In this document: positions 1-12,124 of the stretch, in pieces | Position numbering within the stretch: the first letter of the stretch is position 1 | How the letters are laid out: every line of letters starts with the position of its first letter | Assembly: GCA_031216915.1 (NCBI GenBank) | Contig: CM062290.1 | Coordinates: forward strand, 382,274,718-382,338,717 | DNA length: 64,000 bases | Direction: 5' to 3' | Source of the DNA: Pictodentalium vernedei | Taxonomy: Eukaryota > Mollusca > Scaphopoda > Dentaliida > Dentaliidae | Program-made: the position numbers and the translations under genes | Notes under the pieces: model-generated | The model's database searches: none | What the model saw: the letters and a program-made list of their open reading frames with translations, nothing else | Told to the model about the DNA's origin: nothing

Positions 1-202
1 GCACGATAAAATACGAAACTATTGGAGCATTTCCCTGCTATGCAGATTCGGGTATACTCTCACATGGGTAGCATCACATAAGCAACAAATTGAACCAAAC
101 CGTCTTCGACACTGTACAGTCTTATATTTTGAAGACTGGACAATTAACGGTTAACTTTGAAACTTGGACTACCCAGTTGATATATTCACCACAGTGTAGA
201 GC

Positions 203-502
203 TACAGTTACGAAATGTGTGCTTATCTAGTCTTAATTGCAGGTAGGAAATCCGCACAATTGCCATATCGAATGGCATCCAAAGCACGGCAGGTTCTCCT
301 GGTTATTCATAGCAAACACAGGCAATGTTTCTGCCAATGGACCTCCGGGTTACCCGGGGGTCCATTGGCTAAAACATTGCTTGTGCACAGGTCATATGTA
401 CAGAATTTGATGGCCTTACTATGGTCATAACGCATAGATTAACTCGCAAATCGACGTTCTATTTGAGCGCATCTCATGACAGGACTTCTAGTTTTAATTG
501 TA
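203..502 (+). mobile_element. Tc1/mariner-like MITE, family A, copy 1
   Basis: Non-autonomous element of about 300 bp. Full copies elsewhere in the window start TA-CAGTTAAAACTAGAAGTCC and end in the inverted complement followed by TA, the target duplication and CAGT terminus expected of Tc1/mariner. Here the right terminus is kept (gacaggacttctagttttaa, then TA at 501-502) but the left terminus has lost about 20 bp. The middle is a hairpin built on 'ccaatggacctccgggt' and its complement. A 71-codon ORF inside it is a by-product of the repeat. Six copies of this family occur in the window. Confidence 0.8.
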
Positions 503-985
503 GAAGGATTTGTATTGGGGAGAATTGTGAAATTTTCTTCAATACTTCTCACCCCCTCCCCCTCCCTTACAGTTGGTCTGAGCTCCCACGGATCTAATGT
601 GTAGCTACGTGCATTATATGAGAACGACTATTCATTGTACCAACGTCCATACATACTCGGACTGCCATTCAGTTACAACCATTCAAGCGCCGCCTATATA
701 TTTATTTCTTTTTTTCTAATTTTTCTCATTTCCCTTTTTTATAATAATGTTTATTTATGCAGTCTGTATCTAACATAAATAGAACTTGTATTTCTAATAA
801 TAGTATTATTTTGCACATGATTTTTCTTTCTCATTGTCTTACAACAACTGTCATATTCATTTCGTACATGTACATGTACTGTGTTTATTGTGTGGAAACA
901 ACTTAATTTTAGCTTTCGGCTTACTCCTGAATCCACAAAGCTTAATTTGTTGAATTTTGTGCTATAATTTTTAAATAAATACCAT
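503..985. other. no recognised feature
   Basis: AT-rich sequence with a short C/T-rich patch near 545-570. No ORF here looks coding and no repeat family is recognised. Confidence 0.5.
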
Positions 986-3900
986 TTAAGGGGACATCCA
1001 ACTAACTTTGGTCAAATTTCATGTAATTTTCTTTCAAGTCTAAAAAAGGCCCAAAATGAATAACCCCAATAAATTATATACCAAAAAGCTTAGAATGAAA
1101 CATAGAACATGTGGAAACTGAAATTTTCCTTGGAACTGCTGCCATGTGTAAATAGCACCACCTGAAAGTCTGCTATGGCATAAGTAAAAGAACACAATTT
1201 TTACAATAAATTACCTCAAAATAAAATAACAACTGTATTCTATAAACATTCAAGTACATACTCAAAGAAATTTTTTCCTAATTCATGAAAGTAATAAAGA
1301 TTGAGACCAAATGTTATACGTGGAGTGCTTACTGACTGAAGGCAGACATTTTCTTTTGTTTATGTTTTGATTTGGGGAGTTCAACAAAGGTCAACTTGAA
1401 GGAGTCCACCAGAAGAAGTATGGAATGACAAGAGTGTTTCCCAATATAAAGATGTTTGTGTCACTGTGGTGGTTTGGAAAGAAACTATTATATTCTCTTA
1501 TGCAGAATGCACTGCAAAGTCATACATTGTAGCTGAATAAATATATTTACAAACCCCTTGCACTGTAACTCCTTTTATCCCATACATCAATTTGGTAGTG
1601 ATTAAATTGTTAAATTTGTCTGGTTTATCAATAAGTATAATAGCTTTGTTTACTCTTGGACACCAATACACTCATGATATCTGTTGGAAAAGAACTAAGG
1701 GTAACTGTCACTGCAATAAACCGTCTAATGTACTTAAAACTACATTGTTATTCAAAACACATCAAATCAACCTTACATAACTAGTATTGCATGTACTTTC
1801 CCCAAGGAGGCTTACTGGCATATTGAGATCAGAAGGGCACATCCAGAGGGTCTCACGTATTTTTTTCAAGAATGCAGTACACAAAGCAATTCCCAAAAGG
1901 TGACAAGTGAGCTCCATTTGACACAAAACATTTCCCGGGGAGGAGGGGGAGCTCTCTTCCTTGTACGACTCTACCTCCGGCACTCAAGGCATATGCCTTT
2001 TTTCAAAGTTTAACTCTTGTTTCTTTTTAAAGATCCTGGCCACACATGTTCCAAACACTGTCAGACAGGTAACCCTCCAAATAAGTGTATCTGCAAAAAT
2101 CATGTTACATTGCAAAACATTCTTTTTAGACTTTTGGTTCTGGACCTTTCATGCTTCTAGTTTCCAACTATAACACTTAATTTATCGATTAATGGGTGAA
2201 TAGAAAAGTCCTGCCATAATCAACATTTTGAGTTCCATAAGCCTTCAAAACAACTCCGATAAAAGTGTCAAACATCAGATTTGTGGCTTTATACAGAATA
2301 TTCATTAGGTTTTGCTTGATAAGTAATAGGAACACAATCTTCACCAGAAATATTTTGTAGAAATACATTTGAGGGTATCAGCAGGCACTTTCCAACAAAT
2401 TGTAACAAATCAACTAGTTATAAACAAAATTTTCTAACTCAAAAGAGTGAAAAAGTACCACAACTCTAAAAATATGTGGGAAGAAACAAATGCTACAGTA
2501 GCTACACAGGCATTGTTTCCCCATGATGCTCGATCACAACACCAAATATCCTTCAAAGTGGAGTAGCAATGGTTGAGAGGCAAGGGAGAATGTTGGTACA
2601 TGTAATGATGAATGGGTAAGACTAAGAGGACAGAGGTCACCACTGGACGGCCCTAGATGCACCTTTGATTTTTCAATTTCCAGGTCTGGGGCATAATAAT
2701 CACAACACACCCACCTTATCAATTCATAATTTCAGTAAAATAAAAGGAATTATCATTTTTAATTAATTTATAGATGATGGGAAATTTCGCCTTCTCGTTC
2801 TATTAATTACCACAAACAATATCAGTTTGATGCCGACAAACGAAACTGAACGCATGTGGTCTGGTTAAAAAGTAACTCGGCATGGATAATGAAGATATTG
2901 CGAATATTTCGTGTATTTCATTTGTTTAAAAGCCAAATGCAGCTAATTTTGACCGTGGATTCTATAATTCGTATCGGTTTTGACCACACGGTCACGCTGA
3001 CAGCGGTTATGTTTATTGTGATATGCGAATTGGGAGATAGTTTCCGGGGATGGAGATTTGTCACATTTGTCGGTGTAAAACGATGACAAAAGACACTGGT
3101 GTGTTAGTATGGTTGGTCGCAAGAAAAAACTAAATTCTCAGCATCGTCCAAGCCCACCTTATTTAAAAGCGCAAATGCATCATTTTCAACCCATCATCAA
3201 TCGGTCCTTTGTAGACATCAAACACAGCCGCGACAAATTCCATGGTTACTAGGAAGTAAATAACTTCACAACATCGGGGGAAATCAACACGCTCAATATA
3301 GTTCCAGGTCACTTGAAATGTACTTCGTGAAAAAGTGATTTCTGAAGCATTCTGCTTACTTTGTTATGAATATTGCCTTATTTTATGTGTATCGTCCCGA
3401 TTTTATACACTCGGTTATTTTTTACAAGTGGTTCATGTTGCCTTTCTAGTGCGAAATAATTCAGATGTTTTGTCAACAAAAAGGTTCAGACGGCCTGTAA
3501 ACACGAGAGGGAATTTCGAACCATATTTTGCAGTTATGACATTAACAGCTCAAGAATTTGCTGTCACCTGTTTGCAAATCCGCTCATACATTGTCTCGAA
3601 CAAATAAAGGGCGTGATCACGTCCTTGCATTCTTACGATTGCCCAAATGGAGTATTTCTGCAAGAACCACATTGTAATCACATGACCGGAAAAACATCAT
3701 TGAAACATGGCCACATCTGGAACATCCAAAATTTGTGTTGGTGTTATTACATTCAAACATCAAAACCCACCAGAGTGTGTGTCAAAAAAGTGCTTTCTCC
3801 TAGTCTGTCTGTTGTCTGTTGTCTGTTGCTGGTTAACGTCACATATTTATGCACCATGGCTAATCGTGACACAACATGGAGATGAAGTCAAGTGTAGTCA

Positions 3901-4321
3901 ATCGTTGATCTACATGTTGCCCATTTTAGAGGACTTGCACCCCAAGCATTGGTGACTGGGTCCTATTTTACTAGTAAAGCAGAACTGGTTTACCACAGTA
4001 AACAAGTGCTGCTTACTTCCCGGGGTTCCCACGGGGATCCTAGTCTGTAGTATGTTATCATTATATTGAGGACAAGGCATTCGAATTACCGATTATTTTG
4101 TGGTTTTACCGGTTCGATACTTATGCCATTGGCAAATTAATCTTCTTCAAAAATCATAAAATTCACTTTTTTTCCTGAAAAAAAATTATATGTACCTTTT
4201 CTATGCACTTTACTCATTATTTTGATATATAATTTGCATTTCCTTACTTCTCTTATCTGTTTCTGAGGCATTGGGAAAAATGTAAAAAAATTGACCAAGG
4301 TTAGGTTGGGCGACCCCTTAA
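986..4321. mobile_element. 3.3-kb TTAA-flanked DNA transposon, no transposase seen
   Basis: TTAA at 986-989 is followed by GGGGACATCCAACTAACTTT; the other end reads, inverted, GGGGTCGCCCAACCTAACCT and abuts TTAA at 4318-4321. The terminal inverted repeat runs about 27 bp (both ends continue ..TTGGTCAA) with a handful of mismatches. TTAA target duplication is typical of the piggyBac and Kolobok superfamilies; the GGGG rather than CCC terminus leaves the superfamily open. The interior holds only short ORFs (90 codons at most, for example 3335-3607) that I cannot match to a transposase, so this is either a large non-autonomous derivative or a decayed autonomous copy. I see no host gene inside. 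Confidence 0.6.
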
Positions 4322-4417
4322 ACTAAATCAGGTCTGTTATTGTGCTTACTTGAAGAACATGTTGCAAGTGTCTGAAAATAGCTTGTAGTGAGTTTTTAGT
4401 GTCTCTTTATCTCGTCA

Positions 4418-4620
4418 CTAAAATCTACTTTCGATAAAGTTATCTCCCTCGAGACGCGCGAGACACGTCAAATAAAGCAAGTATACTTGTTGAGAAAACG
4501 CCTATGACATCAATAGATAAATGCTCAGTTTCCTTTTGTTACTTTTAATAAACGAAAACAACAGGCAGATCTCGGCGGGTTTTCTTCGACATTTCATCAG
4601 ATAACAGAGTTACAACTGTG
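4418..4620. repeat. dispersed foldback-type repeat, family H, copy 1
   Basis: Shares 'gttatctccc', 'ttgttgagaaaa' and a 'ttttgttacttttaataaac' block with 42555-42790 in the same order. The second copy is a near-complete hairpin; this one keeps only one arm. Confidence 0.55.
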
Positions 4621-4667
4621 TTAAAAATTGGATTAAACTTCCTCACACACAAGCATAATATATATAT

Positions 4668-4687
4668 CCCCCCCCCCCCCCCCCCCC
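4668..4687 (+). repeat. poly-C tract (20 C)
   Basis: An uninterrupted run of 20 C directly follows a short TA-rich run. Length is probably variable and error-prone in assembly. Confidence 0.9.
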
Positions 4688-4927
4688 ATGTTTGGTAAAA
4701 AAGGGGACGTTGCATTTAAGATATTAAAATGTAAACTACTGATACCGTCTGTATTATGGAATATTCTTTTATTTGAATACTTCAACTGGTTAAACTTTTC
4801 TTCGCTATTACTGGAAGAATCCCTCCTCATTTTGGTTGGACAGTCAGTGTGTCAGAATCTGTGATTTGAGTTTGAACTCTATCACCGCCAGTATTGTACA
4901 ACTGATGCTATCGCAGAATATAGCTAT

Positions 4928-5172
4928 TTAACCCTTCACCCAACGTAACGGTCAAAACCGGCCAGCGCTATTCTCAAAAAATCGCCAATTAATTTTCATT
5001 ACTTTTTCATTTTATGTCTCAACAACATAGGTTATAACCCCTCGCTGGAACGAGCTCGTTCCATCGAGGGGTCATAACCTATGTTTTTGAGACAAAAAAT
5101 GAAAAAAAAATTAGTTATTCAAGAATTTCTTTTGCAGGTGTCGTCTGCTTTTCATGTTAGGTAAAGGATTAA
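4928..5172. mobile_element. TTAA-type palindromic MITE, family C, copy 1
   Basis: Flanked by TTAA on both sides, with termini CCYTTYACCCAACGTAA and (inverted) CCTTTACCTAACATG. The centre is a near-perfect hairpin: a 'gttataacccctcgctggaa' arm mirrored by 'catcgaggggtcataac', joined through 'gagctcg'. Both sides carry 'tttttgagacaaaa'. TTAA target and CCCTTT terminus suggest a piggyBac-derived non-autonomous element. Confidence 0.75.
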
Positions 5173-5582
5173 GTTTTGTATACTGATGGCAAAATTTGTA
5201 TTTTAATTATTTTTTTCAAACTTTCATATTTTTTTTTTCATCAAAACCATATCACACCAATGTCAAAATACGGAAATTTCATTTTGCACATAATGCAACA
5301 CATAAGTTAACCAATTTATTCTTGTTTGACTTGCCTTTCACGAGACCTCTCCAAATTCTAAAAATCCTACTTTAACTTCATGCCCAATTCTAAATGGTGT
5401 ACACACAATACAATTGCCTTGTAGTCTGGCGAATTTCTGGTACATTTCAGCACATTCAACATATGCCTTCTGCTACATGTAATATATACACATTGTGACA
5501 CACTGTGCACTATCACACAAGCACATATCGGTATAGATCAACAGAGGGTTTCGTATATGTAAGGTACCATAGTATTCGCAAT

Positions 5583-5658
5583 ATATCGTCGCGTGAGAAC
5601 CATAAGGTTCTATCTTCCAGTGGAAGATAGAACCTTATGGTTCTCACACGACGATATG
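5583..5658. repeat. near-perfect 76-bp palindrome
   Basis: Two 37-bp arms (atcgtcgcgtgagaaccata and its complement) around a 2-bp centre, with one or two mismatches. Its outer end 'acgatatgtc' is shared with the palindrome at 37420-37487, which suggests a related MITE family. Confidence 0.75.
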
Positions 5659-6050
5659 TCAAGCACCTGTATAGGCCGAGGCAGTTTTTGATGAAAGAGC
5701 GATCTGAATGAGATCATTAAAGACTTGGTCTGGGACAAAGTTTGAAACGAAAGTAGTATCACAAGTCAGCAGTAATGGTTCAAAGCTGAAATGGTGGTAG
5801 AAGTCTATATTAATGGTGATTACAACGGAAGTTGATCAAAGGATAGATATCTTAAGGCATGGTGGAGGGCAATAGCAGGACTACTGGGAGCTATATAGGA
5901 ATTATATAGGAGCTGTATAGAAGCTAAGAGTCATATAGGAGTAAGTAGCTGTTTAGGAGCCATGTCGCAGGTACCCTTAAATACCGAGATGCGCTGCGCT
6001 GTACAACTGTATGTGTTGTGCACACATTGAACGCTAGCACACAAGCTCAT

Positions 6051-6118
6051 CGTCCCCTGAGTTCCAATGTGTTCTATGTGCCTACTGGCACATAGAACAC
6101 ATTGGAACTCAGGTGACG
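6051..6118. repeat. palindromic MITE, family F, copy 1
   Basis: Hairpin of 32-bp arms built on 'ccaatgtgttctatgtgcc' and its complement, bounded by 'cgtcccctgag' and 'ctcaggtgacg'. The same hairpin occurs at 13980-14040 and 37420-37487. Confidence 0.8.
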
Positions 6119-7321
6119 ACATATCTACATTTATTACACGCCTGTTCTATGAAATCCCCATCTACCAGAATGCAAAACCGTGCGGAAAATAAAAACGGTG
6201 ACGGACTATTTTTAAATAGAAGCGAAATTACGCTAGAATTTTCCACAAATCGTGCAACTCAGTTACAATTTGAATCGCAAGCGATGGCTGAAAATCGTCC
6301 TCTGAGTTCCATAGACCGGTACACACCAAATGGGAACTTACATTTTTTCCTGTCAAACTTTTCTCTGAACTTTTTCGTAGAAGTAGTTATTTTAATTAAA
6401 ATATAAGAGGGGGCCACCTAAAAAATGCCCATAATTAAAATTAGGGGCCGAAATAGAAAACACCATAAATACGGCCAGTCTGCTCCGCCATACTACAAAA
6501 TCTACAAAATAGCACATGGGAGAGAACGCCAGTTTATTGTGAAATGATTTTTAAATTTATCAGCAAAATGTGAATTAGGCCTAATATTACCTTTGAAATT
6601 AGCATGGAGAAGCCGAAGCCATGGTATGTAATGCTTCCTGATTTGTGATGAAGCTCATTCTCCCAAAATCCCGCTTTAGAAATCGAATTCAATCAAATAA
6701 ATCCCCAAATGAAACGAGCGACCTTTCCCCCCAAATTGTCCCAATTTACGACACTGCATTTTGCATGCAATCAACACGGCCGATTCTACTATACTTGCAA
6801 TTACACACCATAAACTCCGGATAAATTGGTTCACAAACAAATCAGTGTTGGAGTCACCATCTTAACCGATTACAACAGCGAGTTTATCAATTGCTGACTT
6901 CGTATATCTCTGATATTTTTTTTTGAAAACAGCGGACACCAAACTTTCCACGTTCGATTTTTCTGTAAAAGTACGGAAGCCCGTTTCGGTATGAATCCGG
7001 CCTTTTCACAAAAGTTAATAACAAATGTGACGATATAATTATAAACTCCTTTTCTCCTTCTTTTCTCATGAATTATATTATCGGTTTTAAAAAGAATTGT
7101 TTCTGTTTCAATTGAATGTATGTTTATTCAAATAAATTTGTTCAATAATTTGAAAGTTAGCTTTTTTTTGTTGTTACTGAGTAACAAATTTTAGTTGTGT
7201 TTATTTTTTGATAGGTGCACATGTTTTTGCCGGCCTATCAGTCTTCTGTTTTCGATTTTTGCTTCCGTTTTTCATTGAAAATAGTTCTTTTCACTTTGAA
7301 CATTCTGTTGACCTCGTTTTT
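6119..7321. other. no recognised feature
   Basis: AT-rich, with scattered ORFs of 60-97 codons lacking recognisable motifs. The ORF at 6113-6406 begins inside the preceding palindrome, which argues against it being a gene. Confidence 0.5.
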
Positions 7322-7329
7322 GTAGTTGT

Positions 7330-7919
7330 CAGTGGAGTAGCTGGGGGGGGGGGGGGGGGGGCTGCAATCCCGATAAAATGTTTGATATTGTCTGTCGGAA
7401 GTTTTTCCGATTTCTTCCTTGGAATGTTGTTTTTAAGATCAGTTTTGGTTGTGTTTGCCTGTTTATCTGCCTACTGGTGACTTTACAATTTACATTTACC
7501 CCCATATGTCGAACGATGAGAATTCCCTTCTGATAACTGATGTTGTCATAAAGTCATCAGTTGAACTACAACATTTAGAAACTTACGCATGGACCGTATC
7601 GGGTACAGTTGAACTAAATATAGAGCAGAATTAGAAAATTTGAGACTTTCTGTTCAAAAACATGTATTTTTCGTCATTCAACATAATCGAGTGGATTTTC
7701 ACCCCGAAAGCGACCAGAATGCTCCACTTGATAGCACATTCAAAATTGTTCAAGGGGTGGGATCTCCCCCCCCCCCCCCACCCCCCACATATGCTCGTAC
7801 CTGTATGGAACTCACAGCAGATGCCTTCGGCATATGCGAGTTGTGATCATGAAGTAGCCTACTTTGTCGGAAAAGTATAAGCTCTGCACCCCCGCTAAAA
7901 TATCCTTGCTACGCCACTG
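7330..7919. mobile_element. hAT-type non-autonomous element
   Basis: Starts CAGTGGAGTAGC and ends GCTACGCCACTG, a 12-bp terminal inverted repeat with one mismatch. It is flanked by 8-bp direct repeats gtagttgt (7322-7329) and gtagttca (7920-7927), matching at 6 of 8 positions. CAGNGGCG-type ends and 8-bp duplications are hAT hallmarks. Inside are a G tract (from 7343) and a C-rich tract (about 7765-7790). Overlapping ORFs at 7208-7480 and 7640-7880 translate these tracts and are not genes. Confidence 0.72.
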
Positions 7920-7947
7920 GTAGTTCAGTTCTCAATATCTCCTCCAT

Positions 7948-8643
7948 TTGACTCCGGGCTACTTCCTGTATTTCAGTGTTGCGAAGCAGCCGTTTCTCTC
8001 TTGTGGCGATGTCAACAGAAGAAGATGCATTCTTTGCGATAATCCATTTGACGATAATTCGGACGGAAACTCTCTCCGTGTTGATGCAATTGACTCTTTC
8101 AAATCTCTTGGTGATAGATGGTCTATGTTACCGGAAAATGTTTGCAGGGATAACCCGTACGTTGCCTTTAGAACATTTACCAAGCGACTTCAACAGACTG
8201 GCGATGCTAATTTATTTGCACACGATTCCTGTAAGATCACTTTCCGGAATAGAATACGAAGAAAAGAGACACAACACAAAGCATTAGTATCAAGTGTCAA
8301 AGCAACCACAAATGAATTGAACTCAACAGAAACTCCAACCAAACTTGTTAGATCCGAAACAAGACAGAAACGAGTGTGCTTCGTGTGCAACGAATCATCA
8401 AACATCGACCTGCAGCCATTCAATGATAGTGGTCTCGGGCGATGTTCGGAGATAGGTTCTGCTACAAAGATTTCAAATCAAATGGTCTTAAAACTGAAAG
8501 ACGTTGGTGACAAATTTTACACAGCTGCCAAAAGACTGGATGTGTTGTTAAGTGGTGGTTCTCGTGACATTTTTACGATGGATGTGTATTACCACAAACT
8601 GTGCTATGCAAGATTCACATATAAATACATTCCATCGACTTAA
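7948..8643 (+). pseudogene. N-terminal Cys/His-knuckle segment of broken PIN-like repeat gene
   Basis: A 231-codon frame opening at a TTG with no in-frame ATG before its first motif. It shows two similar zinc-binding-type units. The first is RRRCILCDN (about residues 24-32) with FAHDSCKITF near residue 90. The second is KRVCFVCNES near 143 with VYYHKLCYARF near the end. This C-x2-C ... H-x2/3-C layout is one I know from a large family of uncharacterised, multi-copy proteins in molluscs, cnidarians and echinoderms. A good 3' splice acceptor (ctacttcctgtatttcag, ending at 7975) sits just upstream, so this may be an internal exon; alternatively the ATG at 8009 was the start and a frameshift lies near 8030. 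The frame ends at TAA 8641, but matching sequence resumes in the same frame, so the stop looks like a mutation. Confidence 0.65.
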
Positions 8644-9774
8644 CATGTCCAGAGAAAAAACAACGGGAGTGATATACTCGATGAATTTCTAGATATGGTC
8701 GCGAATCGAGTTATTCGAGATAAAGATGCATTTTTCCTTAGTGAATTAGTGCATGATGCACACGAACTGTGCGAAGAACGTGGTATTTCTGAAGTTCCCT
8801 ACACCCTTAGATATTCATTTAGGTTGAAAGATGCAATCAAGATTAAGTTTGATGATCAGGTTGACTTTTTCGTTTCCGGGCGACACACGATGGTGTATTC
8901 GCGAGATGTCAACCCACTCACTTATTCAATTGCAACTCTGGAAGGTCGTGGTATGCGAGAAGATGATCTAGTGATGTGCTTTGCCAAGCTGATTAGACGG
9001 AAGATTGCCCAATGCGGAAGAACTAAACACTGGCCACCATCACCGCAACAGTTCATTGAATCATTAGACAACAACAAACCCATCAGCCCGATTTTTAATG
9101 CAATATCGTGGTCTATAAATCCACAACGTAAACTCAACAAGTTTGGTTTCGCTGATGCTCCCAATGCAGCCCAGGCGGAACGTATATCGGCAATCGCACA
9201 CAGCTGGGAGATGATGGTCGGTGATGAAAAATCTCCGTTGAATGCTGCTTTGAGTTTAACTCTTCATCGTGTTTCGGGAAGCAGAGAGGCTACTATGCTA
9301 CTGCACCATAGTGGTATGGGCATTTCATACACCGACGTAAGGCTACTAAACAACACATGGGCGCGAACACTCAGTGAAAATGATCCATTGTTACCACCAA
9401 GTTTCACCAAATGCCAATCTGTGCATGTTACATTTGACAATTCAGATGGGAGACAACAAACACTCAATGGGGCGCATACAACACACCATACGACAGGTAC
9501 GATGTTCCAGCAGATAATACCCAATAAAAGAGCTACCCCTCCAGGACCGACAGTTCTGGAGAATTCTCAAACCAAAATCACACCAACGCCAAAATTACAT
9601 TCGTCCTACAAAATTCCGAAGAAACGAGCTCAGCCCCCACCATTTCCAGAATTCTCTGACAGCTTCAAGGAAACTGATGTACTTGACATTTCTTTCAATC
9701 GGGATGTTGCGTTTGTTCTTCTTGGTATGCAGGGTGATGAATGTGTTTCTAAACATTTGCCCGATGTTGATTGA
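8644..9774 (+). pseudogene. second segment of PIN-like repeat gene (after in-frame stop)
   Basis: Same reading frame as the preceding segment, separated only by TAA at 8641-8643; the longest ATG frame is 8695-9774 (359 codons). It is rich in acidic and basic residues, without signal peptide or membrane segment, and carries a proline-rich linker (about 9590-9660). I recognise no named domain; in the family this is the poorly conserved middle region. The frame runs out at TGA 9772-9774 while family-like sequence continues in the +2 frame from about 9765, so a single-base indel is likely there. Confidence 0.6.
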
Positions 9775-12124
9775 TCCAGTTGGGTCGTGGACCGCTTTCA
9801 TGAAACAAGTGACCAGTGCACAAACTCACCCATGTAAGCTAGAATACCTACAAGTGATACTTTTCCCACCAACTGACAGTGTAGTGAAATATTATTTGGA
9901 TCACATGTTGCAGATAATTGAGGAACTTGAACTGGAACACATTTTTGTTCACGCGGATGAAGCCATCAATTGCAAGCTTCTCACTATATCGTGGCTCGAA
10001 GCTGGACGCTACGACAAGATTATTCCATTGATGGGTGGATTTCACATACTTATGATGTATCAGAAAATCCTATACAAAAAATACGGATGTCTTGGCTTCC
10101 GGGAATGGTGGGTTGATTCTGGTGTTATTGCAGAAGGCTCTGTCGACCAGGCTATAGAGGGTCGTCATTACTACAGAAGTATGCGTTTACACATGCAGAC
10201 TTTCGAGGCACTTCTGAGAAAACGACTCAACAGTGATGATATTTGCGTCGGTGAACTGCTCCAAATTTCATTGGCAGCCCTGAGACACCATCCTGGTCCA
10301 GAAACTCTTGCCACAGTTCTAAATTCGACAGAGTTTCAAGATATATGCAAGCTTGTGACAAATGTGACAGGCACTGAATTTGAAATGGTTGTCGGGTATC
10401 TCAAAGATGTTTCAGTTATGCTATCTATGATCAGCGCCGTGCGCGAAAATTGTATCAAAAGACACATGGCTGCTGAGAGATCAGTTCTTCCAATGTGTTT
10501 CACATTCGGCCACATTCACTACGCTCGATATCTAACATTTCAACATGTTCGACTGGAACAAATGAAAGTGAATGACGACCCAGTGTGGCGGGATTTGCGT
10601 GATCGAGGTTTCGGTGGATCGAGATCTGGTGATCCATTCTCTGCAATACACGGCGATCTGATCACGGAGACAACAATCAACAGAGAGGTTAAGTTGAGGG
10701 GAGGGCCCATGCAAGGTGGTTACAGCACGGATGAGAGAGCTGTTGACACATTTATTAGAACCAGTCACATCATGTCCAAAATACGATCAGCAGTTAAAAA
10801 GAAATTGTGCGTACTCACTTCAACCACACATAAAGAGTCTACAAGCAAAGCCAGAAAACACCACGAGAAGATGGTTTCGAGTTTAATCTGCCAGTTGGCG
10901 TCTTATTTCGATCCCTTCCAAAATGGACCTGCTCGAAACCTCACTACTGGAACAGAAATAGATGAGGAGATTGTGAAAGGCCTGCTTGGTTCCACATCGT
11001 CAGGTGACACACTGTTAGAAGAATTTGTGAACAAGAGACTTAAGGACACAGGAGATGACAGACAAAGTATATTTGATAAGATCCCGAAATCTAAAATAAA
11101 AACTGGACTGGAAAAGAAGAAGGATCCCAAAGTTATTAATGTTCTGAAAGAAGATCCACAGGCTTTTGGTTCCCTGGTAGGAAAAGCGATGTCTCCAAAG
11201 GAAGCACACAGCTACCCCCTAACATCAATACCACTGGCGTTAGCAACACCTGAGGGGGACATAAGACAAGGGTCGAAAGCATCTTTACGAAACTTCATGA
11301 TTGGAGAGGCTGGGGCCTGGTTATCTGATCCCCCTGAAAATGCTCACTGGGTGATTGATGTAATGGCAATTGTGAATAGGACATCACCTGAATACACATG
11401 GAGGAAATTTGGTATCTCTTTCCTCTCAGCATGTCAGCCATCTAAGTCTATTCATCCTGTATCCTTGTCCATTATTTTTGATTCTTATGCAACAGAAACA
11501 ACCAAACAGCTCACACAGTCGCGGAGAGGGGCTGCGGGGCGGAAGGTAATTATCAACAGCCAAGACCAAACAATGCCACGGGGAAAAGATTGGACCAGTT
11601 TCCTCCACACTCCTGAAAATAAAACCGAATTAATATCATTCATTGTCAGGTTCACCATGAGTGAGGAGATCCGTAGTAAAATGTTAATACCTACTGTTAT
11701 TACAAGAGAAGAAGAAACGTGGCTACTAACCAATGAGGAGACCGAAAAGTTGAAAAACTGCAACCATCACGAAGCTGACACAAGATTAATAATGGAGGCC
11801 GCTAAAATAGAAGGACCAGTTGTTGTCAGAGCTACAGATACTGATGTATTTATCCTTCTGACATGGGCATATTCTCATATAAAACCAAAGTCGACATGGT
11901 TTATGCAAGTTGACTACAACAGGTACGTTAATATAACTACAGTCTGCAGCTTTTATGAACACGATGTCTGCGAAATACTGCCTGCATACCATAGCATCAC
12001 AGGATGTGACACTACCTCATATCCATACAAAGTTGGAAAGGTCAAACCATTCAAAAAAATGGTTACGCATAAGAAGGAACATTTTACTTCGTGGGCTCGG
12101 ATCAACAGAATTTTCAGGCAGTGA
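9765..12124 (+). pseudogene. core segment of PIN-like repeat gene with C-terminal acidic (PIN/FEN1-like) motifs
   Basis: Open frame 9677-12124; the family-like part starts near 9765. Conserved-looking blocks run in this order: HADEAINCKL (near 9950), MGGFH (10030), EGRHYYRSMRLH (10160), VSLSIIFDSYATE (11465), NHHEADTRLIMEA (11762), RATDTDVFILL (11828) and HSITGCDTTS (11992). The spaced acidic residues EAD, DTDV and GCD followed by a Gly/Lys-rich turn resemble the metal-binding acids of PIN and FEN1/XPG-type nucleases. That comparison is my inference from motif spacing, not a search result. A nuclease or DNA-processing role would follow if correct. The frame stops at 12122-12124, while family-like sequence continues in the +3 frame from about 12080, so a second indel is likely. 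Confidence 0.7.
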
